Assembly (NCBI GenBank): GCA_036964625.1
Contig: JBALTG010000003.1
Location: 1-64,000, forward strand
Source of the DNA: Motiliproteus sp036964625
Lineage (GTDB): Bacteria; Pseudomonadota; Gammaproteobacteria; Pseudomonadales; Balneatricaceae
Direction: 5' to 3'
DNA length: 64,000 bases
A program made the position numbers and the translations under genes. Numbering within the stretch: position 1 is the first letter of the stretch; every line of letters starts with the position of its first letter. Positions 25,101-33,248 of this stretch are shown one piece after another. The notes under the pieces are model-generated. The model had not been told where the DNA came from and did no database searches. It was given only the letters and a program-made list of their open reading frames with translations.

Positions 25101-25245
25101 GGACCAATAGGTTCCAGACCTATTGGTCCATCGTCCCTAAAATCGGGCGCAGTTGCGTGGAACTGCTTGATTTTCAGGGACTCGCATTGGTCTTCGAGCA
25201 ATGTTGACGCATCCATGCGTCTCCTATTAACCCGCCGGGTTAATA
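25101..25245. repeat. three consecutive strong palindromes
   Basis: First, GGACCAATAGG (25101-25111) and CCTATTGGTCC (25119-25129), an 11-bp stem with a 7-base loop. Second, a composite hairpin at 25134-25180 with TCCCTAAAATC against GATTTTCAGGGA and an inner GCAGTT/AACTGC. Third, TATTAACCCG (25225-25234) and CGGGTTAATA (25236-25245), 10 bp around one base. They fill most of the gap between comFB and the hypothetical gene at 25343. No T-tract follows, so they are not simple terminators. Confidence 0.85.
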
Positions 25246-25342
25246 AGGCGACATCGATTGCCCCTTTCTTGTCTAATGAAAAAAACGGTATCATTCGCTG
25301 CGGAGCATTTGGACTCCATGACTCTTACCGGATATATAACGT

Positions 25343-25729
25343 ATGGACCTCTTTATCTACCTTGATGGTTCTAACATTGACCCTGTCGACTTCGATAAGT
25401 TGAGCCACCCCATCTGCGAATCCATCTCTGAATGGGTCAAGCAGAATCCGTCCAATGTGATCCTTGTGAACCAGCGCAGCGATGAACCTGACGGCGATAC
25501 CTCGCATCCGCGTGAGTTTCCGGCGCTGGGTATTCACATGGTGGTAAAGCGGAAAACGGAACTAAAAGTGCCATTGAATTTTTTCTATACCTTAGCCAAG
25601 CAGCATAAGCAGGAGTTTGTATTGGGTGTTCTGGACAAGGAAACGGGCGCGACCGAGGAGGTTTATTACTTTGGCTTCGAAGAAGGCAAGCCTGATGCCT
25701 TTGAAGTGTCCAACTATGTTGGCCTTTGA
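25343..25729 (+). CDS. hypothetical protein (128 residues)
   Basis: The protein reads as a small mixed alpha/beta domain (MDLFIYLDGSNIDPVDFDKL at the start; LGIHMVVKRKTELKVPLNFFYTLAKQHKQEFVLGVLDKETGATEEVYYFGFEEG later). It has no signal peptide or membrane segment. Codon use and the even spread of charged residues look coding. I do not recognise the family. It lies after the three-palindrome region and converges on the Cys-rich gene at 25897. Confidence 0.65.
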   Translation: MDLFIYLDGSNIDPVDFDKLSHPICESISEWVKQNPSNVILVNQRSDEPDGDTSHPREFPALGIHMVVKRKTELKVPLNFFYTLAKQHKQEFVLGVLDKETGATEEVYYFGFEEGKPDAFEVSNYVGL

Positions 25730-25896
25730 ACCGTCAATCGAGCCGATTAACGACACGATTATGATAGTCGTAGAACAGCGCGCCATTTCCACCACGCCAA
25801 CGACACTCAAAGGCTAATGGATTAAGGTGAACACGGTCAGAAATTGATAAGCCAAACGCAAAACCTGTGTCGACAAGCTTGATCACGCCCCTGATA

Positions 25897-26805
25897 TTAA
25901 CCGTTTTTCACGACCCCCTTGGCACAATCCCAGTGCAGGGTGGAAACCATCTTCGCGGCTTCGTTTGGCAGGGGAATGCTCTTTAGCCGTTTTATGTTCT
26001 CCTCGGTGAAAAACAACTGTGCTTCAATCAGCAGTTTTTCCGCCGCCACTAAGTTGTGTTCAACCTGGTCAGGCCAATCAACCGATACGCCGACAACCCC
26101 CTTCGATCCTGCTTTTTTTGCCTTTTCATCGAGTATCGCCAATGGCTTAAGAACGCTTTCAACCAATAACTGCCGGATATCCGCAACAAAGATGCCCAAC
26201 CCATCCAGTTGCTCAATATCCTGTAGTTGTTGGTCGCTGGCGTTGTTTTCTATCAGAAGTTCAAAAACAGAACTTTCCTCCTTCCCCGCCTGCAGCTCTT
26301 TCAGAGCGATAACCAGCTCCGATGGATAGGCTTTTTGAAAGTGACTCAGCGATTGAAACAACCAGTTGGCCCCTTGAGGCATCTGCTTGAGCTCCTTTAC
26401 CCGCTCCTTAATGCGCCGGCTTTCGCTGACAAAAATATCCAGATCCATGTTCAGGGTGACAGATTGTACAGTCGATGAACGGGTTGACGCGGAAGAGCTA
26501 CGGCCTGATCGACTTCGAGACATCTTTGGAGGGATTAGCGCAGCCGGATCCATATGACGGTCGGCGCAACTTTCGCAAATACTACATTCCGCCCCATTCG
26601 AGAGGCGAACCAAATACCCCTTTTTGTGATTTAGATAACAGTTAGTAATACTGCAGCTGGCGATCTTTCTAGGAAAGGAATAAGAGGCCAGTACATACCT
26701 TAGCCGTGATCGACTGGGTGGCACGGACGCCTCGAAGTGGGGGCGATTGATGATATCTTCCAGCGTGTTGATGCTGATTCTGTCTTCTGTGTAAAAGTTG
26801 GCCAT
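25897..26805 (-). CDS. hypothetical protein with an N-terminal Cys cluster
   Basis: The 302-residue protein has an N-terminal part (1-90) with C51-x4-C56-x17-C74-x2-C77-x2-C80 and H84, a possible zinc ribbon. A Ser/Arg-rich linker (SRSRSGRSSSASTRSS) follows at about 95-112, then a long helical C-terminal region with heptad-like spacing (120-300). It has no signal peptide. I do not recognise a family. It may form a pair with the unknown gene at 25343, which is convergent. Confidence 0.65.
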   Translation of the reverse strand: MANFYTEDRISINTLEDIINRPHFEASVPPSRSRLRYVLASYSFPRKIASCSITNCYLNHKKGYLVRLSNGAECSICESCADRHMDPAALIPPKMSRSRSGRSSSASTRSSTVQSVTLNMDLDIFVSESRRIKERVKELKQMPQGANWLFQSLSHFQKAYPSELVIALKELQAGKEESSVFELLIENNASDQQLQDIEQLDGLGIFVADIRQLLVESVLKPLAILDEKAKKAGSKGVVGVSVDWPDQVEHNLVAAEKLLIEAQLFFTEENIKRLKSIPLPNEAAKMVSTLHWDCAKGVVKNG

Positions 26806-27041
26806 CGTTTTGGAGTCTCAGGCTACGGTTGTCGGCTATCATATTTCGCGATACGAAGCGCTTCATAAAAACACAGGTAGGTTACCCTATTCTAGGCGCG
26901 GTAACCTAAGGGTACTCTGATCAACGCATTGCTACCCAGTGACTGGCGGCTGCAGCCGTTAAACCCGCCGCTCGTGATGATCATTGTAAGGAAAAAAGGC
27001 AATACCCCTTCTCTTCTTTGCATACGCGGTATATAGGGTCA

Positions 27042-27506
27042 TTACGTTTCGAGTTCGATCGCAGTCTGAAATTTCTCCCGCCTTAGCGAAATCAATGAGC
27101 GGAATTTGCTTAGATTGGGATCGCTGGCCAGTTCACGACGGGAAAATGCCTCGTAGGCTTGTATATCTGGCACCAGCACCACCAGCACAAAATCTACCTC
27201 ACCGGTAACCTGATAGCACTGACTTACCTCCGGCGCGCCCTTCATTTTACGGACAAAAGTGTCGTAGATATCCAGCTGGTCACGCACCATCTCCACCTCG
27301 ACGATGATGTTGAGCCGGAACCCAACCACGTCAGGATTGACCAGCGAAACGTCGGCAGAGATCACGCCTGATTGGCGAAGCTTGCGCACCCGTCGCAGGC
27401 AGGCAGGCGGCGACAATCCAACCTGTTCAGCCAGGTGCTGGTTGCTGATCCGATTGTTCTGTTGCAGGACGCTGAGAATGCGCCGGTCGATTCGATCAAG
27501 ATCCAT
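27042..27506 (-). CDS. Lrp/AsnC-family transcriptional regulator
   Basis: The 154-residue protein has an N-terminal helix-turn-helix (LDRIDRRILSVLQQNNRISNQHLAEQVGLSPPACLRRVRKL) and a C-terminal RAM domain (VEVEMVRDQLDIYDTFVRKM...VTGEVDFVLVVLVPDIQAYEAF). Such regulators sense amino acids and form multimers on DNA. It is divergent from the nucleoside-recognition membrane gene at 27669, with a very A/T-rich 162-bp region between (TATAAT at 27582-27587), so it probably controls that gene and itself. Confidence 0.93.
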   Translation of the reverse strand: MDLDRIDRRILSVLQQNNRISNQHLAEQVGLSPPACLRRVRKLRQSGVISADVSLVNPDVVGFRLNIIVEVEMVRDQLDIYDTFVRKMKGAPEVSQCYQVTGEVDFVLVVLVPDIQAYEAFSRRELASDPNLSKFRSLISLRREKFQTAIELET

Positions 27507-27668
27507 AGGGCTAATATTTCGTTTTGTGGCTTGTAATGATTCAAATATTTCTTGAATCTATATAATTAGCAAGTATAGCCATATAATACGATGAAATAAG
27601 AAATTATTGAAAATCAAATCTCTCTATCCTTGGCGGCTCGTTAGTTCATTTTTTCACCGAGACTGATC

Positions 27669-28697
27669 ATGTTCAAGACGCTGTCGACACCCTCCTTCGT
27701 ATCCAACACCTTGACCGAATTGATTAAGGAGATCTATTCCGTCTGCTACACCCTGTTCAAGCTGATGATTCCGGTAATCATTGTGGTCAAAATCCTGGAA
27801 GAGATCGGCGCTATCCCGGTACTCAGTCGCTTCCTGGAGCCGCTGATGAGCCTGGTGGGGTTGCCTGAGTCCATGGGATTGGTGTGGACGACAACTCTGC
27901 TCACCAACATCTACGGAGGTATGCTGATATTTTTTCAATTGGCCCCCCAGGAAGATCTCAGCGTTGCCCAGGTGACAGTACTCTGCGGTCTGCTGCTGAT
28001 GGCTCACGGCTTGCCAGTGGAGGTACGCATCGTTCAACAAGCCGGTGTGCGCATAATTACCGCACTGATGATTCGCCTGCTCGGTGCGCTGTTGTTCGGT
28101 ATGTTGTTACATCACCTCTATAGCTGGGGAGATTGGTTGCAACAGCCAGCGCAGTTTCTCTGGACACCGCCTGTGGTGGATAACAGCTTGCAAGCCTGGG
28201 CCTTGAGCCAGCTAGAGAGCCTGGTGATGATCGTGCTGGTCATCAGTGCTCTACTCAGCCTGCTGCGGTTCTTGCGCTGGATACATGTGGAGCGGTTGAT
28301 GATCTGGCTATTGCAGCCCGTATTGAGACTGCTGGGGATTGGCCCTCAGGCCACCAGCCTGACCATTATCGGCATTACCCTGGGACTCTCCTTTGGCGGC
28401 GGACTGCTGATCCATGAAGCCCAGACCGGTCATATCAGCAAGCGCGATGTGTTTTCCGCTCTTTGTTTATTGGGGCTCTGCCACAGCCTGATCGAAGATA
28501 CTCTACTGGTGCTGTTGCTGGGGGCTGATTTCACGGGTGTGTTCTGGATGCGATTGTTATTCAGCCTGGTGTGCGTAGCCTTGATGACACGCTTGATGGA
28601 TCGAACTAGTGACCGTTTCCAGCACCGCTATCTGGTGCGTAGTGTCAGTCGTTCAGATGGTGAAAGCAGTGCGAGCATAGAAAACACCAAAGTCTGA
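27669..28697 (+). CDS. nucleoside-recognition (Gate) domain membrane protein
   Basis: The 342-residue protein has about eight to nine hydrophobic segments and two Gate-like halves, with motifs VLSRFLEPLMSLVGLPESMGLVW and TNIYGGMLIFF in the first, and LLQPVLRLLGIGPQATSLTIIGITLGLSFGGGLLIHEA in the second. Such proteins (SpmA/B- and YjiH-related) are inner-membrane transporters of unclear substrate. The divergent Lrp-type regulator suggests an amino-acid-linked role, which is inference. Confidence 0.8.
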   Translation: MFKTLSTPSFVSNTLTELIKEIYSVCYTLFKLMIPVIIVVKILEEIGAIPVLSRFLEPLMSLVGLPESMGLVWTTTLLTNIYGGMLIFFQLAPQEDLSVAQVTVLCGLLLMAHGLPVEVRIVQQAGVRIITALMIRLLGALLFGMLLHHLYSWGDWLQQPAQFLWTPPVVDNSLQAWALSQLESLVMIVLVISALLSLLRFLRWIHVERLMIWLLQPVLRLLGIGPQATSLTIIGITLGLSFGGGLLIHEAQTGHISKRDVFSALCLLGLCHSLIEDTLLVLLLGADFTGVFWMRLLFSLVCVALMTRLMDRTSDRFQHRYLVRSVSRSDGESSASIENTKV

Positions 28698-28800
28698 AGG
28701 GAGGCTACAACCGCTGAAATTTAATTTCAGCTTTTTGCATCCAAATAAGGCTGGTCAGCGTTTCCATAGTTACCACAACCAAAAACTATGGAACAACACG

Positions 28801-29520
28801 ATGACGCCGATTAAAAATATACTCCCGCTGATCCTTGTTAGCACCCTTGCCGCTTGCGCTTCCAATGCTCCCAATCCAAGCACACAATCGCCAGCAGCAA
28901 CGCAGGACACTAGCCAGGGGCTGGTCTGGCGAACAGATTCGGGCAAGACTCTCTACACCTTCGCCAAAGATTCACAGGTGAAATCCAACTGCTACGGCCC
29001 ATGCGCCGAAAAATGGCCCCCTTTTATCGCGGCAAAAAACACGTTACCGTCGGGTGATTTTGGTCTCATTACGCGCCAAGACAGCAGCCAGCAATGGACC
29101 CTCAAAGGGCTGCCGCTCTACACCTGGATCAAAGATCAGCAAGCCGGAGATACCACCGGTCACGGTGTCAAAAACATCTGGTTCGTTGCTCGCGCCGACG
29201 ATGTGCCGGTCAAAGTCTACCTGAATCAAGGGGCCAGTATTCTCACTGACAACAGTCAGAACAGCCTCTATACCTTCGACAAGGATGCCTCGGGTGAGTC
29301 GAACTGCTACCAAAAATGTGCCACTCTATGGCCACCATTGATGGCCACGGAGCATGCAACCGCCAGTGGGCCTTTCTCGATCGTTAAGCGTAAGGATGGC
29401 GGCTGGCAGTGGGCCCTGGATGGAAGCCCGTTATACCGCTGGGTAAAAGACACCCAGCCCGGACAGACTAGCGGGGATGGCGTCAAAGGAGTATGGCACC
29501 TGGCGACCGTGGTCAAGTAA
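28801..29520 (+). CDS. lipoprotein with two COG4315 secreted repeats
   Basis: From the ATG at 28801 the protein begins with a lipoprotein signal peptide ending in LAACAS (lipobox Cys). Two repeats of about 95 residues follow, each with a TLYTF or SLYTF segment, an SNCYxxCAxxWPP motif and an ending such as GVKNIWF or GVKGVWH (the Lipoprotein_15/COG4315 repeat). The conserved Cys pairs may form disulfides or bind a ligand. The next genes encode an ECF sigma and its anti-sigma, a set often seen together. It is likely part of that regulon. Confidence 0.87.
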   Translation: MTPIKNILPLILVSTLAACASNAPNPSTQSPAATQDTSQGLVWRTDSGKTLYTFAKDSQVKSNCYGPCAEKWPPFIAAKNTLPSGDFGLITRQDSSQQWTLKGLPLYTWIKDQQAGDTTGHGVKNIWFVARADDVPVKVYLNQGASILTDNSQNSLYTFDKDASGESNCYQKCATLWPPLMATEHATASGPFSIVKRKDGGWQWALDGSPLYRWVKDTQPGQTSGDGVKGVWHLATVVK

Positions 29521-29589
29521 CTCGGCTCTTAATAACGCGCGTAAACTGTCGGTCGGCCCTGTGCCGGCTGGCACGATGAGGATGACTAA

Positions 29590-30129
29590 TTGCGTTCGGA
29601 TTTATGGAACTCTCAGATCGAGTCCTGCCTGGCTCAGGTGAAACTGCAGCAGCGGTCTGCCTTCGAAGAACTCTACCAACTGACCAATGGCAAATTGTAC
29701 GCTCTGACGCTGAAGATCATCCCCGACCGGGAGCTGGCCGCCGACGCGCTGCAAGAGAGTTATACCAAAATTTGGCGCAACGCCAGCGGCTACCGCAGCG
29801 ATCTCGGCGGCGGCTGGGCCTGGATCTGCCAGCTGACCCGTAACAGCGCCATCGATCGGGTACGGCAGGCACAACGACGCCCCGAGAGTCCGGAGGATCC
29901 GTTGCTGGATCTACTGGTGGGGGATGACAGCGGACTCTGGCAGCAAAATCACGACCTTAGCCGCTGTTTGAACAAGATCCGTGAAGAGCCCCGTGCCGCA
30001 ATTGTCTCAGCCTATCTTTATGGCCTAACTCACTCAGAGTTGTCCGAACGCTTGCAGACCCCGCTGGGGACCCTTAAATCCTGGATCCGACGGGGCCTGA
30101 AGGAGTTGAATCAATGTCTCGAAGCTTGA
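29590..30129 (+). CDS. ECF-type RNA polymerase sigma factor
   Basis: The TTG at 29590 with GAGG eight bases upstream gives 179 residues. Region 2 is at about 20-85 (RSAFEELYQLTNGKLYALTLKIIPDRELAADALQESYTKIWRNASGY) and region 4 at about 125-175 (LYGLTHSELSERLQTPLGTLKSWIRRGLKEL). It is of the SigK/RpoE-like group paired with RskA-type anti-sigma factors. Its end overlaps the start of the anti-sigma gene by 16 bp, showing tight coupling. The lipoprotein just upstream is a probable target. Confidence 0.92.
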   Translation: MRSDLWNSQIESCLAQVKLQQRSAFEELYQLTNGKLYALTLKIIPDRELAADALQESYTKIWRNASGYRSDLGGGWAWICQLTRNSAIDRVRQAQRRPESPEDPLLDLLVGDDSGLWQQNHDLSRCLNKIREEPRAAIVSAYLYGLTHSELSERLQTPLGTLKSWIRRGLKELNQCLEA

Positions 30130-30884
30130 GGTACCGCCACCCTGAAATTCGTGAACACCTGGCCAGCCACTATGTGCTGGGCACGTTGTCGGACCGGGTG
30201 CGGCGCCGTTGCGAGCGCCTGATCCGGAGGGATTCGGAGTTCGAAGCCCGAGTCTACCAATGGCAAAACCGCATGAATCGAATCAATGACGAACTTGACC
30301 CCATCGCGCCTCCTGCCCGGGTTTGGAGTAATCTCCAGACGTTGATCGACGCAGGGTCCTCTCAATACTCTCAACCCTCTCCGCGATCCGGTTTCTGGTT
30401 TGCCCTGCCTTTCTGGCGCAGCTGCGCCGCGTTGCTGCTGGTACTGTGCCTCGGCTTGTTGTTGCAACCGTTGCAACCGTTGCAACCGTTGCAACCGACG
30501 CCGCCAGCCATCCAGGCGGTCAACTATATGGCGGTGATGCAGAGTGTTCCGGCCCAATCGGAACCGACGATGGTGATTACCGCCTATAAGGGTGATGCCC
30601 CTGGACGCTCGCACCTGCACATCCAGTGGAATGAGCGCCTGAGTCAGGAGCAGCTGGCGGGCTTGAGCCTGTGGGCGATCAGTCGTGAAACCGGCGAAGC
30701 GACCGACCTGGGTGCCCTCAGCCGCGCCCAGTCGCAACGTTTGCTCAGTAAACCCGAGTGGTTGGCCATCAAGGACAGCGCGGAGCTGTTGGTGGTGCGA
30801 GGAAATGCCCCCGACGGCCCGGTGCTGTTCCGGGGGCCTTGCTTGCAGCTCAGCCCGTGGCAAGACCAGGTCAGCCCCGGTTAA
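30114..30884 (+). CDS. anti-sigma factor, RskA type
   Basis: The 256-residue protein has an N-terminal cytoplasmic sigma-binding region (REHLASHYVLGTLSDRVRRRCERLI), one membrane segment (about 101-118, SCAALLLVLCLGLLL) and a periplasmic RskA-type domain (LHIQWNERLSQEQLAGLSLWAIS...). The membrane segment runs directly into three LQP tripeptides coded by a perfect 9-bp tandem repeat. It should hold the sigma factor at the membrane until a signal triggers release. No zinc motif (HxxxCxxC) is seen. Confidence 0.85.
   Translation: MSRSLRYRHPEIREHLASHYVLGTLSDRVRRRCERLIRRDSEFEARVYQWQNRMNRINDELDPIAPPARVWSNLQTLIDAGSSQYSQPSPRSGFWFALPFWRSCAALLLVLCLGLLLQPLQPLQPLQPTPPAIQAVNYMAVMQSVPAQSEPTMVITAYKGDAPGRSHLHIQWNERLSQEQLAGLSLWAISRETGEATDLGALSRAQSQRLLSKPEWLAIKDSAELLVVRGNAPDGPVLFRGPCLQLSPWQDQVSPG
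30462..30497 (+). repeat. four perfect copies of the 9-mer TTGCAACCG
   Basis: The repeats sit inside the anti-sigma gene and encode LQP units next to the membrane segment. The unit is a multiple of three, so copy-number change would lengthen or shorten the juxtamembrane linker without breaking the frame. Confidence 0.95.
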
Positions 30885-30902
30885 TGCTTGCCCGTAAAAG
30901 AA

Positions 30903-30922
30903 AAGGCTCCTTGCGGAGCCTT
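30903..30922 (+). terminator. hairpin after the anti-sigma gene
   Basis: AAGGCTCC, loop TTGC, GGAGCCTT: a perfect 8-bp stem. The 3' side has only a short TT, so termination may be weak. It sits between the convergent anti-sigma and cytochrome P460 genes. Confidence 0.55.
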
Positions 30923-30982
30923 GAGTGCTGCTGGCGCTAGCGCTTGAATCATGATGCAGAGCGCTGACGCGGGTCGCCGACC

Positions 30983-31483
30983 TTACGGCAGTTGCGCCGG
31001 ATGAGTATAGACATAGTCGTTGTCTTTCACCGGGGTGTGACAGCCGAAGCATTCCTGAACAAAAGAGGCATCCTGGCCGTAGGGGCGCTGATCCATCCCC
31101 TTCCAGCGAGCAAATCCCCAGCCTCCTGTAGCTTTATACTGCTTGCTGTCCTTAATCATAAACTCCGCATGAACGAATTGACCCGGCACGGTAGCCATGG
31201 CCCACTTGTCGTCCTGGCGGTCTTTCCACACCAGTTTGGCCAGGATCGCGCCATCGGGCCAGGGTAAGGTGTTGCCGCTACGTGCCGCGGCAATTGCTGT
31301 GTCGTTACCCAGAATGACCCGCAGGCTATTGTTATCAGTCCGGTGAGAGGAGCTGATCACCTGCCAATCCTTGTAGTTCTCCGGCAGGGTGATGCCGTTG
31401 GGTGCGGGTGGAATGGGATCGCCAGCGTTGGCCAGCGAGACCATAGCCGTAAATAAAAGGGAGCCAATTATGGGTGATTTCAT
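30983..31483 (-). CDS. cytochrome P460 family protein
   Basis: The 166-residue protein has a signal peptide (residues 1-20, cleaved after LANA) and a c-type haem site CFGCH (C145, C148, H149) near the C-terminus. The body (LPENYKDWQVISSSHRTDNNSLRVILGN, GAILAKLVWKD, GGWGFARWKGM) matches cytochrome P460/c'-beta proteins. These are periplasmic and react with hydroxylamine or nitric oxide. It is in tandem with the exported EF-hand protein upstream (31602-32219). Confidence 0.88.
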   Translation of the reverse strand: MKSPIIGSLLFTAMVSLANAGDPIPPAPNGITLPENYKDWQVISSSHRTDNNSLRVILGNDTAIAAARSGNTLPWPDGAILAKLVWKDRQDDKWAMATVPGQFVHAEFMIKDSKQYKATGGWGFARWKGMDQRPYGQDASFVQECFGCHTPVKDNDYVYTHPAQLP

Positions 31484-31601
31484 TTTTCTATCTCATGCAA
31501 TGTGTTTGAACGCGTCATCAGGGTGGGCTTACAGCCCACCCGGTCTGAGGTTAAAGATGGGATACCGATGGTCAGTGGTCCACGCAGTAGCTTAGAGCCG
31601 C

Positions 31602-32219
31602 TTACAGGCCATTAATGGTAAAACTGACCTTGCGCACATTGGAGATCACGTCATAACCGAGTGCATGCAAGTCTTTCTTATCTAAAACGCCGTCACCATT
31701 CGCATCATCAACCCGATCCGGTGCCTGACCATCGACGATCGCTACCAGCAGCTCGCTGTTGACCTGCTGCCCCTCGGTGCCAAAGATGTTCTTCGCGCCA
31801 ATGATCCAGGTGGCCCAAATTTCGGTTTCGTCTTCGCTGCGATCGGTGACCGCCACCACGTTGAACAGGTTAGCCAGATTTACTTCCGCCCCGAAAGGCG
31901 CATTCGGTCCTCGAGCAGACAGCAGGACCACTAAGCCCGGAAAACTCGGGTCATGGCCTGCGCTGAAGTCACCGGGGAAAGGGCCGCCGTTAGCAAGCGG
32001 TCCTGGCCCTGTCAGTTCAAGGCTGGCGCCTGATGCTGCCAGGTCACCCTCAAAGCGGACTCGCAGATCCACTAGAAAGCCACGGCTTTCCACACCGGCA
32101 ACATCACCCTGCTTTGGGGCAAACACCTTAACGGCGGCGGAATCCGCCTGTGCACTGCTGGCCACTCCGGTCAAGGTCAAAAGTGTTGTTAGGCAAATCA
32201 TTTTAGGTATCTTTTTCAT
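31602..32219 (-). CDS. exported hypothetical protein with an EF-hand-like loop
   Basis: The ATG at 32219 (GAGAG upstream) starts a 205-residue protein with a signal peptide (MKKIPKMICLTTLLTLTGVASSAQA). The middle is a beta-rich, acidic region. Near the C-terminus is a dockerin/EF-hand calcium loop, DANGDGVLDKKDL. I do not recognise a family. It lies 118 bp upstream of the cytochrome P460 gene in the same direction; a 9-bp hairpin (GGGTGGGCT...AGCCCACCC, 31521-31541) sits between them. A shared role is possible. Confidence 0.75.
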   Translation of the reverse strand: MKKIPKMICLTTLLTLTGVASSAQADSAAVKVFAPKQGDVAGVESRGFLVDLRVRFEGDLAASGASLELTGPGPLANGGPFPGDFSAGHDPSFPGLVVLLSARGPNAPFGAEVNLANLFNVVAVTDRSEDETEIWATWIIGAKNIFGTEGQQVNSELLVAIVDGQAPDRVDDANGDGVLDKKDLHALGYDVISNVRKVSFTINGL

Positions 32220-32443
32220 CGTCATCTCTCTTATTTTTTAGGTTGTACTCATAGAAACGCTGTAAGACAGCGATTGGATGCAAACAACCAACAAAAAAAC
32301 AGATGACATTTGAGTGAACATAAATGATCGCTATCGATAATGCGGCCGTAGCTATGCCGCTTCCTTCTCCTGGATAAGGGCGGGGGAAATCAGGTGCTTT
32401 AAGTATTGACCGGGGGTATCAAGCAATTGATATAAATTTAGGG

Positions 32444-33214
32444 CTACAGAATCTGGCTCAGAAATAGCTGGGTTCGCTCGGACTGGGGGTTGTCGAAGAA
32501 CTCGTGTGGTTCGTTCTCTTCGATAATCTGACCGGCATCCATAAAGATAACCCGGTTGGCCACGGTCTTGGCAAAGCCCATCTCGTGGGTCACACAGATC
32601 ATGGTCATCCCTTCTTGGGCCAGCTCGACCATGACGTCGAGCACCTCCTTGATCATCTCTGGATCAAGTGCAGAGGTAGGCTCGTCAAACAGCATCACCT
32701 CCGGGTTCATACACAGGCTGCGGGCGATCGCCACCCGTTGCTGCTGCCCACCGGACAGCTGTCCCGGATACTTGTGCGCCTGATCGGGGATCTTAACCCG
32801 TTCCAAAAACTTCATCGCGACCGCTTCAGCTTCCTTGCGCGGGGTCTTGCGCACCCAGATCTGCGCCAGGGCGCAATTTTCTAACACCGACAGGTGCGGA
32901 AATAGGTTGAAATGCTGAAACACCATACCCACTTCGCGGCGGATGGTTTCGATGTTCTTAAGGTCATTGTTAAGGATGGTTTTACCGACAATGATATCTC
33001 CCGCCTGGTGTTCTTCCAGGCGGTTGAGGCAGCGGATCAGCGTGGACTTGCCTGATCCGGATGGGCCACAGATAACGATTCTCTCGCCCTTGCGGACGGT
33101 CAGGTTGATATCTTTGAGAACGTGAAAATCGCCGTACCATTTGTTGACCTGCTTAAGCTCAATCATCACCTTGTCGGAGATGGCTGTATCGCTCTTAGTG
33201 TTTAGCTCTGACAT
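32444..33214 (-). CDS. aapP: amino-acid ABC transporter ATPase AapP
   Basis: The 256-residue ATPase has Walker A GPSGSGKST, Q-loop MVFQHFNLFPH, signature LSGGQQQRVAIARSL, Walker B VMLFDEPTSALD and the switch His in CVTHEMGF. It powers the general L-amino-acid importer together with the upstream permeases and binding protein. It is the last gene of aapJQMP and lies 34 bp after aapM. Confidence 0.93.
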   Translation of the reverse strand: MSELNTKSDTAISDKVMIELKQVNKWYGDFHVLKDINLTVRKGERIVICGPSGSGKSTLIRCLNRLEEHQAGDIIVGKTILNNDLKNIETIRREVGMVFQHFNLFPHLSVLENCALAQIWVRKTPRKEAEAVAMKFLERVKIPDQAHKYPGQLSGGQQQRVAIARSLCMNPEVMLFDEPTSALDPEMIKEVLDVMVELAQEGMTMICVTHEMGFAKTVANRVIFMDAGQIIEENEPHEFFDNPQSERTQLFLSQIL

Positions 33215-33248
33215 TGCAGACTCCTGGGATTCTGTTCACGGCCGGGTG

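Noticed and set aside
30111..31052. A 313-codon minus-strand frame
   Set aside because: It covers the anti-sigma gene in antisense, has an Arg/Gln/His-rich composition and no recognisable domain.
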